A stretch of DNA of 64,000 nt from Halomonas cupida (GTDB lineage: Bacteria; Pseudomonadota; Gammaproteobacteria; Pseudomonadales; Halomonadaceae): contig NZ_FRCA01000014.1 in assembly GCF_900142755.1 (NCBI RefSeq), positions 1 to 64,000 on the forward strand, in the 5' to 3' direction. Shown here in pieces: positions 1-8,460 of the stretch. The position numbers and the translations under genes were made by a program. The number at the start of each line of letters is the position of its first letter. Position 1 is the first letter of the stretch. The notes beneath the pieces are model-generated. The model had not been told where the DNA came from, made no database searches, and worked only from the letters and a program-made list of their open reading frames with translations.

Positions 1-276
1 CAGTAGCGACTCCGCCCATTGCTGATCGATGCCATTGCGGAATCTTTCCCATTCGGCAGGCAGAATCAAATGACCATAGCCGATCGTTGCACCGCGCCGC
101 CATTCCTCAACAGGTTGCCCGGTGCCATCATCGTAGGGCATCAGCCGCAGTCCTTCGATCGCCTTCAGCCATTTCCTGCCGGAAGCGCTGAGACGATGCG
201 CCAGCGGCCTGGGCTCCGTCGCGACCTCGTTCAGAAGGTGAAATTCCTGATTACCCAGTTTCCCATCATCATCCAT
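1..276 (-). CDS. Phage-type lysozyme (GH24 endolysin), 3' end cut by window edge
   Basis: The minus strand is open from an ATG at 276 to the window edge, giving 92 residues, with GAGGAG six bases upstream of the start. The protein contains KAIEGLRLMPYDD around residues 40-52 followed by TIGYGHLI. This is the Glu-containing catalytic core of T4-type muramidases, where an EG-L--Y-D element precedes G-TIGYGH. Such enzymes cleave the glycan backbone of peptidoglycan and usually serve phage lysis. No signal peptide is visible, so export would need a holin or SAR route. The missing C-terminus and the unseen neighbours to the left leave open whether it belongs to a prophage or is an isolated remnant. 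The family call is fairly sure; the biological role is inference. Confidence 0.75.
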   Translation of the reverse strand, partial: MDDDGKLGNQEFHLLNEVATEPRPLAHRLSASGRKWLKAIEGLRLMPYDDGTGQPVEEWRRGATIGYGHLILPAEWERFRNGIDQQWAESLL

Positions 277-437
277 GACCCACTCCTCTAGACCGCAGAA
301 AACAGCCTTGAGTCCTGAGCACTGACCCGATACCACTCAGGGCTCTCATCAATCACCAGGATGACAGGACTCGACGAGGGACGTCACGATCCAGGACAAG
401 GTATGGCACAGTGAAGCCAACGATACTCACCACGACA

Positions 438-482
438 TTACCTATCCTGGCATTGCCCACCTTGGCATTACCTTCCCTGGCA
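438..482. repeat. Three imperfect 15-bp tandem units
   Basis: Three adjacent units end in TGGCA: TTACCTATCCTGGCA, TTGCCCACCTTGGCA and TTACCTTCCCTGGCA. The spacing is exactly 15 bp and no gene overlaps them. Confidence 0.85.
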
Positions 483-548
483 CTGTACGTAAGCCGGTCC
501 GGGTACATGTCCCACATCACAGGTCCCTATTCGCACGTCCGCAACAGA

Positions 549-570
549 AACGGCACCCGCAGGTGCCGTT
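549..570 (-). terminator. Rho-independent terminator after the amidohydrolase gene
   Basis: A perfect 9-bp stem (AACGGCACC / GGTGCCGTT) has a 4-base loop. On the minus strand it is followed by a T-rich stretch (TCTGTT). It lies 26 bp past the stop of the M20 amidohydrolase gene. Confidence 0.7.
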
Positions 571-595
571 CGTCGATTCGTACAGTGGCTTCAGG

Positions 596-1924
596 TCAGG
601 ACCGATCCACGGAAAGCCAGGTCAGGGCCCCTGCTGCCATCGCCTTGATTCCCGTCGCCATGGTGACCGGGTTACCAGGGAAATAGTACGGCGAATGGGG
701 CATCTCGAGATGGGCCATCTTCTCCGCCACACTGGCACCCGGGGTATCACCCCAGCGCTCGGCAGGCGTGGCACCGATAAACCAGTACACGCAGGGAATG
801 TCTTCACCACCGAAGCCTCCTGCCTCGGCATTGCCGAAGTAGGGAAAATCCTCGCTGCCGTTGAGCGGTCGCATATCGAACAGCGCCGACTCCTCCAGCC
901 ACTGCGCATGACCGGCACGCACCCGCGCCACACTGGCCGGGTCATTGTGCAAGGCAATCGTCTGGGACAACACCTCGAACTCCGCGGGCTTCGGCGAACG
1001 CCCCGCCTCACATTCCGCATTCACGACACGCTTGATCGCCTCGATGACTTGCTGGTGCAAGGCATCGTCGAAGGTACGTATATTGATCTCCATATCCGAA
1101 TGATGAGGAATGATGTTGCCCTGAGTACCGGCATGCAGTTTGCCTACAGTGACAACAGCAGTCTGCTCCGGTGGGACTTCCCGGGAAACGATGGTCTGGA
1201 GGCGTGTGACGATATGCGCGGCAATGACAACCGGATCGACCGTTTGCGCCGGCATCGAGCCGTGGCCACCTGCGCCATGCACGCGTACCGCCAGCGTCGT
1301 GGCCGCCGCCATCGCCTTGCCATCGAGATGGCCAACGGTTCCCGCCAGAGCGGGCATATTATGCTGACCAAGCACTACATCAGGACGCCCGAATCGTTGA
1401 TAGAGGCCATCGTTGAGCATGGCCTGGGCTCCGCCGAAGATCTCCTCCGCCGGCTGGGCAATCAGCACTGCCGTGCCACGCCAATGCTCTCTCAGCGCCA
1501 CCAGTACACCAGCCGCTCCCACCAGACAGCTCGAATGCAGGTCATGTCCACAGGCATGCATCACCGGGACCTGGCGGCCATCCGCGGTCTTCCCGGTGTC
1601 ATCACTGGCAAAGGCCAGCCCGGTTTCCTCCTTGATCGGCAAGGCATCCAGATCGCTGCGCATCATGACCTGTGGGCCTTCACCATTTCGAAGCACCGCC
1701 ACAACACCGGTTCCTCCGACACCACGCGTCACCTCGAGGCCGAGCTCCTCCAGCGCATCCGCCACAGCCGCACTGGTCTCGAACTCCTGAAACGGCAACT
1801 CCGGATGTTGATGCAGCCGCTGGTAGAGCGCACCTACCCGTTCCATCTGCCGAGTCGTTGCCTCCTCCAGCAATGACTGCAGATCTGTCTGATCAATGGC
1901 TGCCTGATGGGTCGCTTGTGTCAC
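596..1924 (-). CDS. M20D-family amidohydrolase (N-acyl-amino-acid / hippurate hydrolase type)
   Basis: This 442-residue metal-dependent amidohydrolase would release amino acids from N-acyl or aryl conjugates in the cytoplasm. Family motifs are in order: RSDLDALPI (about residue 92), the metal-binding HACGHDLHS, QPAEEIFGGA, GQHN, then the dimerisation-domain HGSMP, and a C-terminal SEDFPYF. The length is normal for the family and there is no signal peptide. The start is a GTG with AGGAG eight bases upstream; the nearby ATG in another frame stops at once. It is the last gene of a minus-strand set with a small DUF3311 protein and a sodium:solute symporter, which suggests the symporter imports its substrate. 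The substrate (hippurate, indole-acetyl or other acyl amino acids) cannot be told from sequence alone. Confidence 0.85.
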   Translation of the reverse strand: MTQATHQAAIDQTDLQSLLEEATTRQMERVGALYQRLHQHPELPFQEFETSAAVADALEELGLEVTRGVGGTGVVAVLRNGEGPQVMMRSDLDALPIKEETGLAFASDDTGKTADGRQVPVMHACGHDLHSSCLVGAAGVLVALREHWRGTAVLIAQPAEEIFGGAQAMLNDGLYQRFGRPDVVLGQHNMPALAGTVGHLDGKAMAAATTLAVRVHGAGGHGSMPAQTVDPVVIAAHIVTRLQTIVSREVPPEQTAVVTVGKLHAGTQGNIIPHHSDMEINIRTFDDALHQQVIEAIKRVVNAECEAGRSPKPAEFEVLSQTIALHNDPASVARVRAGHAQWLEESALFDMRPLNGSEDFPYFGNAEAGGFGGEDIPCVYWFIGATPAERWGDTPGASVAEKMAHLEMPHSPYYFPGNPVTMATGIKAMAAGALTWLSVDRS

Positions 1925-1958
1925 GATGACATCTCCTGTATCTGGCTTCTCTTCTTGT

Positions 1959-1998
1959 CTGTCGAAACGGGTCTGTCAAAACGGCCTGTCGAAACGTC
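1959..1998. repeat. Imperfect 13-14 bp tandem repeat
   Basis: The units CTGTCGAAACGGGT, CTGTCAAAACGGC and CTGTCGAAACG follow one another in the spacer between the symporter stop and the amidohydrolase start. Confidence 0.8.
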
Positions 1999-2036
1999 TT
2001 GCCTACTGGAACGCCTCCTGCCTGGGCCCGGTCTGC

Positions 2037-3494
2037 TCATGTCACACTCCGAGAGTGCGTCACCGCCCGGCCCTCGCCGTAGCGTTGCCACACCATCAGC
2101 ACCACGGCATTCACCAGTAGTCCCCAGAAGCCCGGGTGCCAGCCCAGTGGGCTCTCGACCGCGAACTGGAAGGCCAGGAACACCGTGCTGCCCGCCAGAG
2201 CGCCCAGCGATACCGCTCGCCGCGTCCAGCCAGGGATGAACAGAGCTCCGATCACCATCGGCAACAGCTGTACGATCAGACCATAGGCTCCAAGCAGCAG
2301 CGTCACCAATGACGACGGATTGATCAGTGCGACCAGATAGGCCACCAGCGAAATCACCAGTACGCAGATGCGTGTGGCCATCACGGCCTGCTGCTCACTG
2401 GCCTTGCGCATCATGGTCGGGCCGAGGACATCGCGGGTCAGCACCACCGCCGCGGTATGGGCCAGGTTGGCGCCAGTGGACATGGCAGCAGCCAGCGCAC
2501 CGGACAACATCAGCCCCACCACCCAGGGCGGAAAGTCCGACACATTGATCACCAGCTCGAGCAGAACTCGATCCGCGCTTGCCAACGGTGACTCGGCAAA
2601 CGTCAGAATGCCGGCGAAACCAATCAGCATCAGCGGCACGAGAAGGTACGCATACAGGGGATAGAAGACACTGACCTTACGCAGACTGCGGCCGCTGTCC
2701 GCGCTGTAGAATTTCATGAACAGATGAGGCCACATGGCACCACCGAAGGCACTGACCAGTACAGCGGTACTGAAGGCGCCCCATCCCATGCCGCCTCCTG
2801 CCCCAGGCATGGTCAAATATTCCGGTGCCTGGCTGGCAATCTCGGTGAACATCTCCTGTACGCCGCCATAGATATGTTCAGGGATCGCCAGGCCCAGAAA
2901 CCAGGCGATCGCGATCATCATGATGCCCTGCACCAGGTTGGTCCAACCGATGCCGTTGAGCCCACTGGTGAAGACATAGGCCGCCACCACGATGAAAGCC
3001 AGCAAGGCACCCAGCCAGAATGGCACCAGCGAATTGGTCGCCGCCTGAAACAGCATGCCTGCCCCGGCAATCTGCACCGTCAGATACGGCACCATAGCCA
3101 GCACACCGATCAGTCCGGCCAGCAACCCCAGAGGAGTACTACGGTAATGATCGGAGATCAGGTCACCCTGAGTGAGATAACCGCGTTCGCGGCCGACTCG
3201 TGCCACCTTCGGCCCCAGCACCCATATCGTGACCGGTACCAGTCCCAGATAGGCAATGATGTAGAACGCCGGCGCGCCCCTGGAGTAGGCCCAACCCGGG
3301 CCACCGAGAAAGGAGAACGCCGAGAATATTTCAGCGCCGAGGATGAAGAACAGGATCAGCACTCCGATATGGCGCCCACCAGCGACATAATTCTCCAGTG
3401 TCGAGGGGCCATCGCCACGGGCCCGTATCCCGACCCACAGCACCACCGCCAGATACGCGAGGGTGATTACCGTCACCAGCACGGAATCATTCAT
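2037..3494 (-). CDS. Sodium:solute symporter (SSS family)
   Basis: A very hydrophobic 485-residue protein with about 13 predicted membrane spans. Its sequence is typical of Na+/solute symporters: an N-terminal LENYVAGGRHIG segment, GDLISDHYRS, an unwound-helix region with GLNGIGWTNLVQG, and a late span with LSGALAAAMSTGANLAHTAA. The start is placed at the ATG at 3494 because it has GGGAG at good spacing; the in-frame extension upstream overlaps the DUF3311 gene and is cysteine-rich and unlikely. The start overlaps the upstream DUF3311 stop by 8 bases, indicating translational coupling. Together with the M20 hydrolase it probably imports an acylated amino acid or related organic acid by sodium symport. 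The exact substrate is unknown. Confidence 0.88.
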   Translation of the reverse strand: MNDSVLVTVITLAYLAVVLWVGIRARGDGPSTLENYVAGGRHIGVLILFFILGAEIFSAFSFLGGPGWAYSRGAPAFYIIAYLGLVPVTIWVLGPKVARVGRERGYLTQGDLISDHYRSTPLGLLAGLIGVLAMVPYLTVQIAGAGMLFQAATNSLVPFWLGALLAFIVVAAYVFTSGLNGIGWTNLVQGIMMIAIAWFLGLAIPEHIYGGVQEMFTEIASQAPEYLTMPGAGGGMGWGAFSTAVLVSAFGGAMWPHLFMKFYSADSGRSLRKVSVFYPLYAYLLVPLMLIGFAGILTFAESPLASADRVLLELVINVSDFPPWVVGLMLSGALAAAMSTGANLAHTAAVVLTRDVLGPTMMRKASEQQAVMATRICVLVISLVAYLVALINPSSLVTLLLGAYGLIVQLLPMVIGALFIPGWTRRAVSLGALAGSTVFLAFQFAVESPLGWHPGFWGLLVNAVVLMVWQRYGEGRAVTHSRSVT

Positions 3495-3699
3495 CGCGCT
3501 GTCTCCCGTGGCGAATGGCGTAGGCAATCCATAGTCCCAGGAACAGCACCGCCATCCACAGCACATACCAGAAGAACAGGAAGGGAAGCCCCATCACATA
3601 GGGCTCGATACGGTTGGCAATCAGCGCGCCAGGCCAGATCATCGCCAGCACACAGACAGCGAAATGGGCGGCCACCCCATAGTGATACGTCTTGCTCAT
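3487..3699 (-). CDS. DUF3311 small membrane protein, symporter partner
   Basis: A 70-residue protein with two hydrophobic helices (about residues 8-28 and 38-60), a short basic C-terminus and the family-like RIEPYVMGLPFLFFWYV stretch. Small DUF3311/DUF997 proteins are regularly encoded directly before SSS symporters, in the manner of YhdT before PanF, and are thought to assist the transporter. The start is set at the ATG preceded by CGAGG; a longer in-frame ATG at 3738 lacks a ribosome site. It is the first gene of the symporter-amidohydrolase unit and overlaps the symporter start. Confidence 0.75.
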   Translation of the reverse strand: MSKTYHYGVAAHFAVCVLAMIWPGALIANRIEPYVMGLPFLFFWYVLWMAVLFLGLWIAYAIRHGRQRDE

Positions 3700-3772
3700 G
3701 GCTAACCTCGGTTTGGTGTTGTTGTCGGAGGTATCCATTTCACTATGGTCGGTAGCTCGCAATACCAAAAAT

Positions 3773-3789
3773 ATCTATATTGAATAGAT
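3773..3789. promoter_or_regulatory. Inverted repeat in the LysR divergent promoter region
   Basis: ATCTAT and ATAGAT flank a 5-base centre, making a perfect 17-bp inverted repeat. It is AT-rich and lies between the DUF3311 start and the divergent LysR gene, the place expected for a LysR-type operator. Operator function is inference. Confidence 0.5.
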
Positions 3790-3870
3790 CCACAAACATT
3801 TTGATATGGGTAGAACCGCGGAATCTGGCGCAGCACCGCGGTTCACGCAGAAACATCAACAGGTCCCTGG

Positions 3871-4788
3871 ATGGAATTTCGACAGCTTCGTTACTTTCTC
3901 GCCATCGTTGATGCCGGCTCGGTGTCTGCTGCCAGCCGCCGCATCCACATTGCACAGCCCGCCCTCACTCGCCAGATGAAGCTGCTGGAACAAGACCTCG
4001 AGACCCAGCTGTTCGAGCGCCATTCACGGGGTATCTCGCTGACCATGACCGGACGTGCGCTGGTCGAATACGCCGAGGAGTTGCTCGGGCGGCACGATGA
4101 GCTCAAGGGAAGACTGACGGCACTGGGCCGAGGGATGACAGGCCGCCTGAGCCTGGCCGTGACGGTGACCCATCTATGGATGCCGCAAGTCAGTGCGCTG
4201 TTGCGAGACTTTCGCCAACGTTATCCATCAGTGGCGATGGAAGTGGCGCCACTGCTGTCAGGTCCACAGCTGGAGAGACTCCGGGAAGGAACGCTTGATG
4301 CCGGGCTGTTGTATCTGGATCACGATGACTCATCCGAGATTGCCAGCCTGAAGGTCCGCGATGATCGGCTTCTGCTGGCCCTTCCCACAGACTCACATTG
4401 GGTCAGGCATCCGCCAGAGCGGCTGTCCCAGATCGAGCAGACCGATTTCGTATGGGGTTTCCGTCACATCTCCCCAGAATACCATGATCGTGTCGCCCGA
4501 CACTTCCGGCGACTGAACTTTCATCCACGGGTCGTGCAGTATGGTGCCGACAACATTGCCATTCTCAGCATGGTGTCAGCAGGGCTCGGCATTACCGTGG
4601 TTCCGGACTCGGCCTGCGCCAATCCCATGCCCGGTGTGGTATTCCAGCGAATGGAGGAGCTCGAGCACTGTGTAATGCCTCTGCACCTGGCATGGCGAGC
4701 AGACAATGACTCCCCTACCGTGGCCAACCTGGCAGCGCTGGTGAGAGATCATCTCTCGTCGGCGTCGTTCGAGGCACTGCCATCATGA
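3871..4788 (+). CDS. LysR-family transcriptional regulator
   Basis: 305 residues, the usual LTTR length. The N-terminal winged helix-turn-helix covers about residues 1-60 (MEFRQLRYFLAIVDAGSVS, then AASRRIHIAQPALTRQMK). It is followed by a periplasmic-binding-like effector domain from about residue 90 (GRLSLAVTV). The start is supported by an AGG element upstream and by the canonical first residues of the family. Divergent placement opposite the DUF3311-symporter-amidohydrolase genes suggests it controls them, with the inducer likely the transported compound or its product. The sequence resembles the Nac/CynR/CbbR-like part of the family, but no specific orthologue is claimed. Confidence 0.9.
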   Translation: MEFRQLRYFLAIVDAGSVSAASRRIHIAQPALTRQMKLLEQDLETQLFERHSRGISLTMTGRALVEYAEELLGRHDELKGRLTALGRGMTGRLSLAVTVTHLWMPQVSALLRDFRQRYPSVAMEVAPLLSGPQLERLREGTLDAGLLYLDHDDSSEIASLKVRDDRLLLALPTDSHWVRHPPERLSQIEQTDFVWGFRHISPEYHDRVARHFRRLNFHPRVVQYGADNIAILSMVSAGLGITVVPDSACANPMPGVVFQRMEELEHCVMPLHLAWRADNDSPTVANLAALVRDHLSSASFEALPS

Positions 4789-4918
4789 TAGCTTCCTGCC
4801 GACTTTGGGCCTGTCTGTCCTGCAGTTCCCTTCCCGCCATGCAGCAGTCACGCATCGGTACATGCAGCAACCACTGCTGGCTGCTCCTTTTGTCGCAAAA
4901 CCCGATACAGCGTACTCT

Positions 4919-4945
4919 GGACTGCCAATAGTGGACTGCCAATAG
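4919..4945. repeat. 14-bp direct tandem duplication
   Basis: GGACTGCCAATAGT is followed immediately by GGACTGCCAATAGA in the spacer upstream of the aminotransferase gene. Confidence 0.85.
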
Positions 4946-5001
4946 AAAGCACCCAGCGACAAGCTGCCGTTGATAGCGTCAAACCTACCAAAGGAGTCGT
5001 C

Positions 5002-6111
5002 ATGCCCCGTTACGCCGACCATCTCTACACGCCTGGTCCCGATAACCCCTTTCCGGGTATCTGGGTATTGAAGAGACGCCTGGGGCGCGACCTTCCCCAT
5101 CGGCTCGGCTCCAACGAAGGCCTCGATATGCCCCACTCGGCACTGCGGCGCCATTTCGGCGATGCCATGGCCGAGCACGCCTACTGCTATGGCGATGCAG
5201 AAGCACACGGGGTCCGCGAACGCTTGTGCCGCGAGCATGGCTTCGACTTCGATACCCTGCTGGTCGATGCCGGCTGCGACAGCCTGTTGGCCCTGGCATT
5301 GCGTGCTACGGCTCCTGCCGGTTGCTGCGTGGTCAGTTCCGCCGGCACCTACCCCACCTTTGGTTACTTTGCGCGTGGTCAGGGTTGCCGTTTGATCGAG
5401 GTGGATTACCGGGAATCCGAGCACCAACTAGCTCCGGATATTGACGCCCTGATCGCAGCAGCCCACGAGCACAAGGCCCGCCTGGTGTACCTGGCCAACC
5501 CGGACAATCCCACCGGCCATCGCCATGATCCAGCTACCGTGAACCGGCTACGCGAAGCGCTCCCCGAGGACTGCTGGCTACTGTTGGACGAGGCCTACCA
5601 CGACTTCAGGGACGACGCCGACGCCCCTGAGTACCAGCAAGCCCTGGCCGGCGTGATCCGTTGTCGCACAATGTCGAAAGCCCATGGCCTGGCGGGCCTG
5701 CGTATCGGTTATGCCATCGTTGAACCAGAGACACTGGCCATGCTGATGAAGGTGCGGATTCACTATGCAGTGTCCAGCCTGACCCTGGCCGCAGCAGAGA
5801 TCGTGCTCGACCACCCGCAGGAGACGACGCAGCATATCCGCGATGTCATCAAGCGCCGTGAGCAACTCGCTAGCCATTTCCGCGAGTTGGGGGCGGATGT
5901 CCTGCCCAGTGCCACCAACTTCATCTGCGTTCGCCTCCCCAGCGCCGAACTCGCCGCCAGAGTCCATGCCGACCTGCTCGACGAAGGCAAGCTTATCGCC
6001 CGTGCCGCCCACCCTTCCCTGGGTCATATACTGCGCATCACTGCCGTGGCGGACGCCCTGGTCCCGGGCAGGCTGGCCCGTCTCGAGCAGGCCGTTCAGC
6101 AGGGAGCGTGA
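5002..6111 (+). CDS. PLP-dependent class I/II aminotransferase (HisC/CobD-like)
   Basis: 369 residues of fold-type I aminotransferase. Visible motifs are SNEGLDMPHSAL near residue 38, the cofactor-contacting YLANPDNPTG (about 155-164), LLLDEAYHDF with the Asp that pairs with the pyridine nitrogen, and TMSKAHGLAGLRIGY, whose Lys (about 225) should form the Schiff base. The closest families are histidinol-phosphate aminotransferase and threonine-phosphate decarboxylase. It stands alone, not in a his or cob cluster, so its substrate is unknown. AAGGAG lies seven bases before the ATG, fixing the start. It follows LysR in the same direction after a 213-bp spacer and is probably its own transcription unit. 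Confidence 0.82.
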   Translation: MPRYADHLYTPGPDNPFPGIWVLKRRLGRDLPHRLGSNEGLDMPHSALRRHFGDAMAEHAYCYGDAEAHGVRERLCREHGFDFDTLLVDAGCDSLLALALRATAPAGCCVVSSAGTYPTFGYFARGQGCRLIEVDYRESEHQLAPDIDALIAAAHEHKARLVYLANPDNPTGHRHDPATVNRLREALPEDCWLLLDEAYHDFRDDADAPEYQQALAGVIRCRTMSKAHGLAGLRIGYAIVEPETLAMLMKVRIHYAVSSLTLAAAEIVLDHPQETTQHIRDVIKRREQLASHFRELGADVLPSATNFICVRLPSAELAARVHADLLDEGKLIARAAHPSLGHILRITAVADALVPGRLARLEQAVQQGA

Positions 6112-6460
6112 CCCCCTTCTCAACCGGTTTCCTGATACTTCTTGTGCGAACTCGTTGTACAAATGCGCCAGACCATGACCGGAGTCAAGTCCGACTCCGG
6201 TCCATCGGTCAGAATGCCTGCCACTCTCGACACTTCTCATATGCTGACCAGCTCTCAAGAAAATCCGGTGCAGAGAGTCCTGTGCAATGCCGGTGCTCTG
6301 CTTAGCCCCGGATATATCTGGTCGGGACGGGACACACTTCAACGCCCATCTATATTAGTGACCAACATTATTAGCGATCTGCATTATCAGCGATCTACAT
6401 TTGAGGGTACGGCTCCTGGATAGCCGTTGCCTCCACTATCGTTCCGAATGAGACCTGGAA
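6112..6460. other. Intergenic region with hairpin and 16-bp tandem repeat
   Basis: A perfect 10-bp inverted repeat (GACCGGAGTC / GACTCCGGTC, 6177-6202, 6-base loop) may end aminotransferase transcription but lacks a T-tract. At 6367-6398 two units, ATTATTAGCGATCTGC and ATTATCAGCGATCTAC, form a 16-bp tandem repeat in an AT-rich stretch that probably also holds the promoter of the outer-membrane protein gene. Confidence 0.6.
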
Positions 6461-7525
6461 ATGAGAATACTCGGCCTGCTCGCCATGACATCTCTTGTCG
6501 TCACGCCCCCTGCCCTGGCTCAGGCCGACGCCACCGAACCTGCCCAGGCAGCGACCAGCTCTCCATGGATTCTGGTCCCCAAGGTAAGCAGTAACCCCAA
6601 GATCGGTACATCAGCCGGCTTCATTGCCAGTTACCTATTCCATACCGATCCAGAATCAACGTCGTCCATGGCGGGCATCACGGGCACATACAGCACAACG
6701 GATTCCATCGTAGGCGGAGTCTTCCTGCGCACTTACTGGGATGCGGACAGCAAGCGCCTGACCGCCGGCCTTGGTGGTGGCAGAATCCGCAATGACTACG
6801 AAGATTTTCTGGGCACCAGCACGGAAGCTGAAACCACTGACGAGATGAAGGCGGTTTTCGCCCGCTATCTGCAGGAATTTACCCCGAACTGGTTCATCGG
6901 CGGTCAGGCGGTCTATACCAACTACACCACCTATGGCGACAGCTTCGATGCCCAACAGGTCCTGGACACTGTGGGCCTGACCGGCGTGGAATCAGGCGCC
7001 ATCGGTGCAGTGCTGCAATACGACACCCGTAATACCCAGAATGCCCCGACCTCCGGCATCCACCTCAATATCAACAACCTTGCCTATCGGGAGGCCCTCG
7101 GAGGAGACGACAACTTTGATACGCTGAAGGTCGAGTTCGATCACTACATTCCCCATGGCGACGGTCATGTTCTGGCCTGGCGAGCCTTCGGCAGGGCTAC
7201 CCATGATGCTCCGGCCAGCGGCTACTCCAGTGTCGAACTACGCGGCTATACACGTGGTCAGTATCTGGCGCCCAACTCCTTCTCGCTGGAAGCCGAAGAG
7301 CGCTGGCATGTTCGAGGCCGCTTTGGCATCAATGCCTTTGCCGGCGTGACCTGCCTGTTCGGCGACGGAGAGCATTGTGGAGACAGCGACAATCTCTACC
7401 CGGCCGCGGGCATCGGCGCCCAGTACACCATCAAGCCCGAGGAGCACATGGTCATCACCGTCGACTATGCCGTAGGCAAGGACGATAACGAAGGGCTGTA
7501 CGTCAGGCTGGGGCAGGCGTTCTAA
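6461..7525 (+). CDS. Outer-membrane beta-barrel protein (bacterial surface antigen / D15 type)
   Basis: 354 residues beginning with a signal peptide (about residues 1-22, ending ALAQA). The mature part consists of alternating hydrophobic and polar strands and ends in an aromatic residue (RLGQAF), as outer-membrane barrels do. The order SNPKIGTSAG, IGAVLQYDTRNTQNAPTSG and YTRGQYLAPNSFSLEAEERW resembles the C-terminal 16-strand barrel of BamA/TamA and FhaC-like surface antigens. The POTRA domains are absent, so it is a barrel-only member. The role is unknown; it may be a pore or assembly accessory. No neighbour gives a functional hint. Confidence 0.72.
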   Translation: MRILGLLAMTSLVVTPPALAQADATEPAQAATSSPWILVPKVSSNPKIGTSAGFIASYLFHTDPESTSSMAGITGTYSTTDSIVGGVFLRTYWDADSKRLTAGLGGGRIRNDYEDFLGTSTEAETTDEMKAVFARYLQEFTPNWFIGGQAVYTNYTTYGDSFDAQQVLDTVGLTGVESGAIGAVLQYDTRNTQNAPTSGIHLNINNLAYREALGGDDNFDTLKVEFDHYIPHGDGHVLAWRAFGRATHDAPASGYSSVELRGYTRGQYLAPNSFSLEAEERWHVRGRFGINAFAGVTCLFGDGEHCGDSDNLYPAAGIGAQYTIKPEEHMVITVDYAVGKDDNEGLYVRLGQAF

Positions 7526-7610
7526 CGGTGCATCGACCCCCACGATGGCTGTGGTAACATCATGTAAACGGCGCCCGCCAAGCCCACGACCAGATAGATA
7601 GCGATAGACA

Positions 7611-8402
7611 ATGGAAAAGCCCAACGCAGGGAACCACCAGCAGCTCGACCGCCTCGCCGACGCCAGACACGGCGATATCGTGATCATCTTTCTTTCCGGG
7701 CCAACTTCTCTCAACACACCCCTGTCGGCGTTGCAGGAGCACGACACCATCTGTGTCAATGGCTCTGCCAATCACCTGATCGAGAATGGCATCAGCCCAT
7801 TCCTGTACCTGGTGACCGACCATAACTACTTCATTCGCAATACGGACGCTTTCTTCCATCAAGCCAGTGCATCCCAGCATGTCGTGATATCAAAAGAGCT
7901 ATTTGACGTAGCAACGCCGCAACACGCGGAGCAACTAGCCAGCCTGAATCCCACCGTTATTCACCGGGCGTGCAAGAGTAAGAAAGGCAGCCTGAAGAAC
8001 TACCTGTACCTCAAGCTGAAATACTGGAACTGCGATCAGGTGACCTACACTGCCCCCCTCACCAGGCGGCAAGTCATCCATGGGTACAGCCGCAATACAC
8101 GGCGAGGGTACTTCCACACGCGAACCGTCGCCTATGCCGCTCTGCAACTGGCAGAAACTCTCGGCTACAGAACCGCCTACTTTTCAGGACTGGATATGAC
8201 CGGCGCGGTGGGCCGTTTCTACGAGAAGGATGGTAGTCCTCGAGAAAAAACCACCCTCGACAAGGATCTGGATAATATCCTGCAGGGCCTTGAGTACATG
8301 AAGGGCAGATCAAGAATGCGCGTATATAACCTGTCCAACAACACCAGAGTACCCTACAGCCTCGTGCCCTTTGCAGAAACCATCGAAGCATCGACAGAAT
8401 AG
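7611..8402 (+). CDS. WaaZ-like LPS core biosynthesis protein
   Basis: 263 residues with an N-terminal Rossmann-like half containing DIVIIFLSGPTSLNTPLSAL (about residues 20-39), then ICVNGSANHLIENGISPFLY, and a later ALQLAETLGYRTAYFSGLDM. From memory this pattern resembles E. coli WaaZ/RfaZ, linked to addition of a third Kdo to the LPS inner core. The fold also recalls GT42-type sialyltransferases. No membrane span or signal is seen, which fits a cytoplasmic or inner-face enzyme. It opens the LPS-type glycan region and is convergent with the next glycosyltransferase gene. A remote GT42 or DUF115 transferase is the main alternative. Confidence 0.55.
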   Translation: MEKPNAGNHQQLDRLADARHGDIVIIFLSGPTSLNTPLSALQEHDTICVNGSANHLIENGISPFLYLVTDHNYFIRNTDAFFHQASASQHVVISKELFDVATPQHAEQLASLNPTVIHRACKSKKGSLKNYLYLKLKYWNCDQVTYTAPLTRRQVIHGYSRNTRRGYFHTRTVAYAALQLAETLGYRTAYFSGLDMTGAVGRFYEKDGSPREKTTLDKDLDNILQGLEYMKGRSRMRVYNLSNNTRVPYSLVPFAETIEASTE

Positions 8403-8418
8403 GTGCAATGAGATGACC

Positions 8419-8440
8419 GGCGGGCGTCAGGACACCCGCC
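8419..8440. terminator. Hairpin between convergent genes
   Basis: GGCGGGCGTC and GACACCCGCC form a strong stem with one G-U pair between the stops of two convergent genes. No clear T-tract follows on either strand, so termination is probable rather than certain. Confidence 0.45.
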
Positions 8441-8460
8441 AGAGGCAACAGCAGGATAGC

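Larger units (their letters stand above)
277..595. other. Intergenic region between lysozyme and amidohydrolase
   Basis: No convincing gene is present. It holds the upstream region of the lysozyme gene, a 15-bp tandem repeat (438-482) and a terminator hairpin for the amidohydrolase (549-570). Confidence 0.6.

Noticed and set aside
563..1876. Long open frame of 437 codons on the plus strand
   Set aside because: It is antisense to the M20 amidohydrolase gene, whose motifs and ribosome site are clear. The plus-strand product is rich in Arg/His and has no recognisable domain.
2724..3755. Long plus-strand frame opposite the symporter
   Set aside because: The predicted protein is a Gln/His/Arg-rich shadow of a membrane protein gene and shows no family motif.
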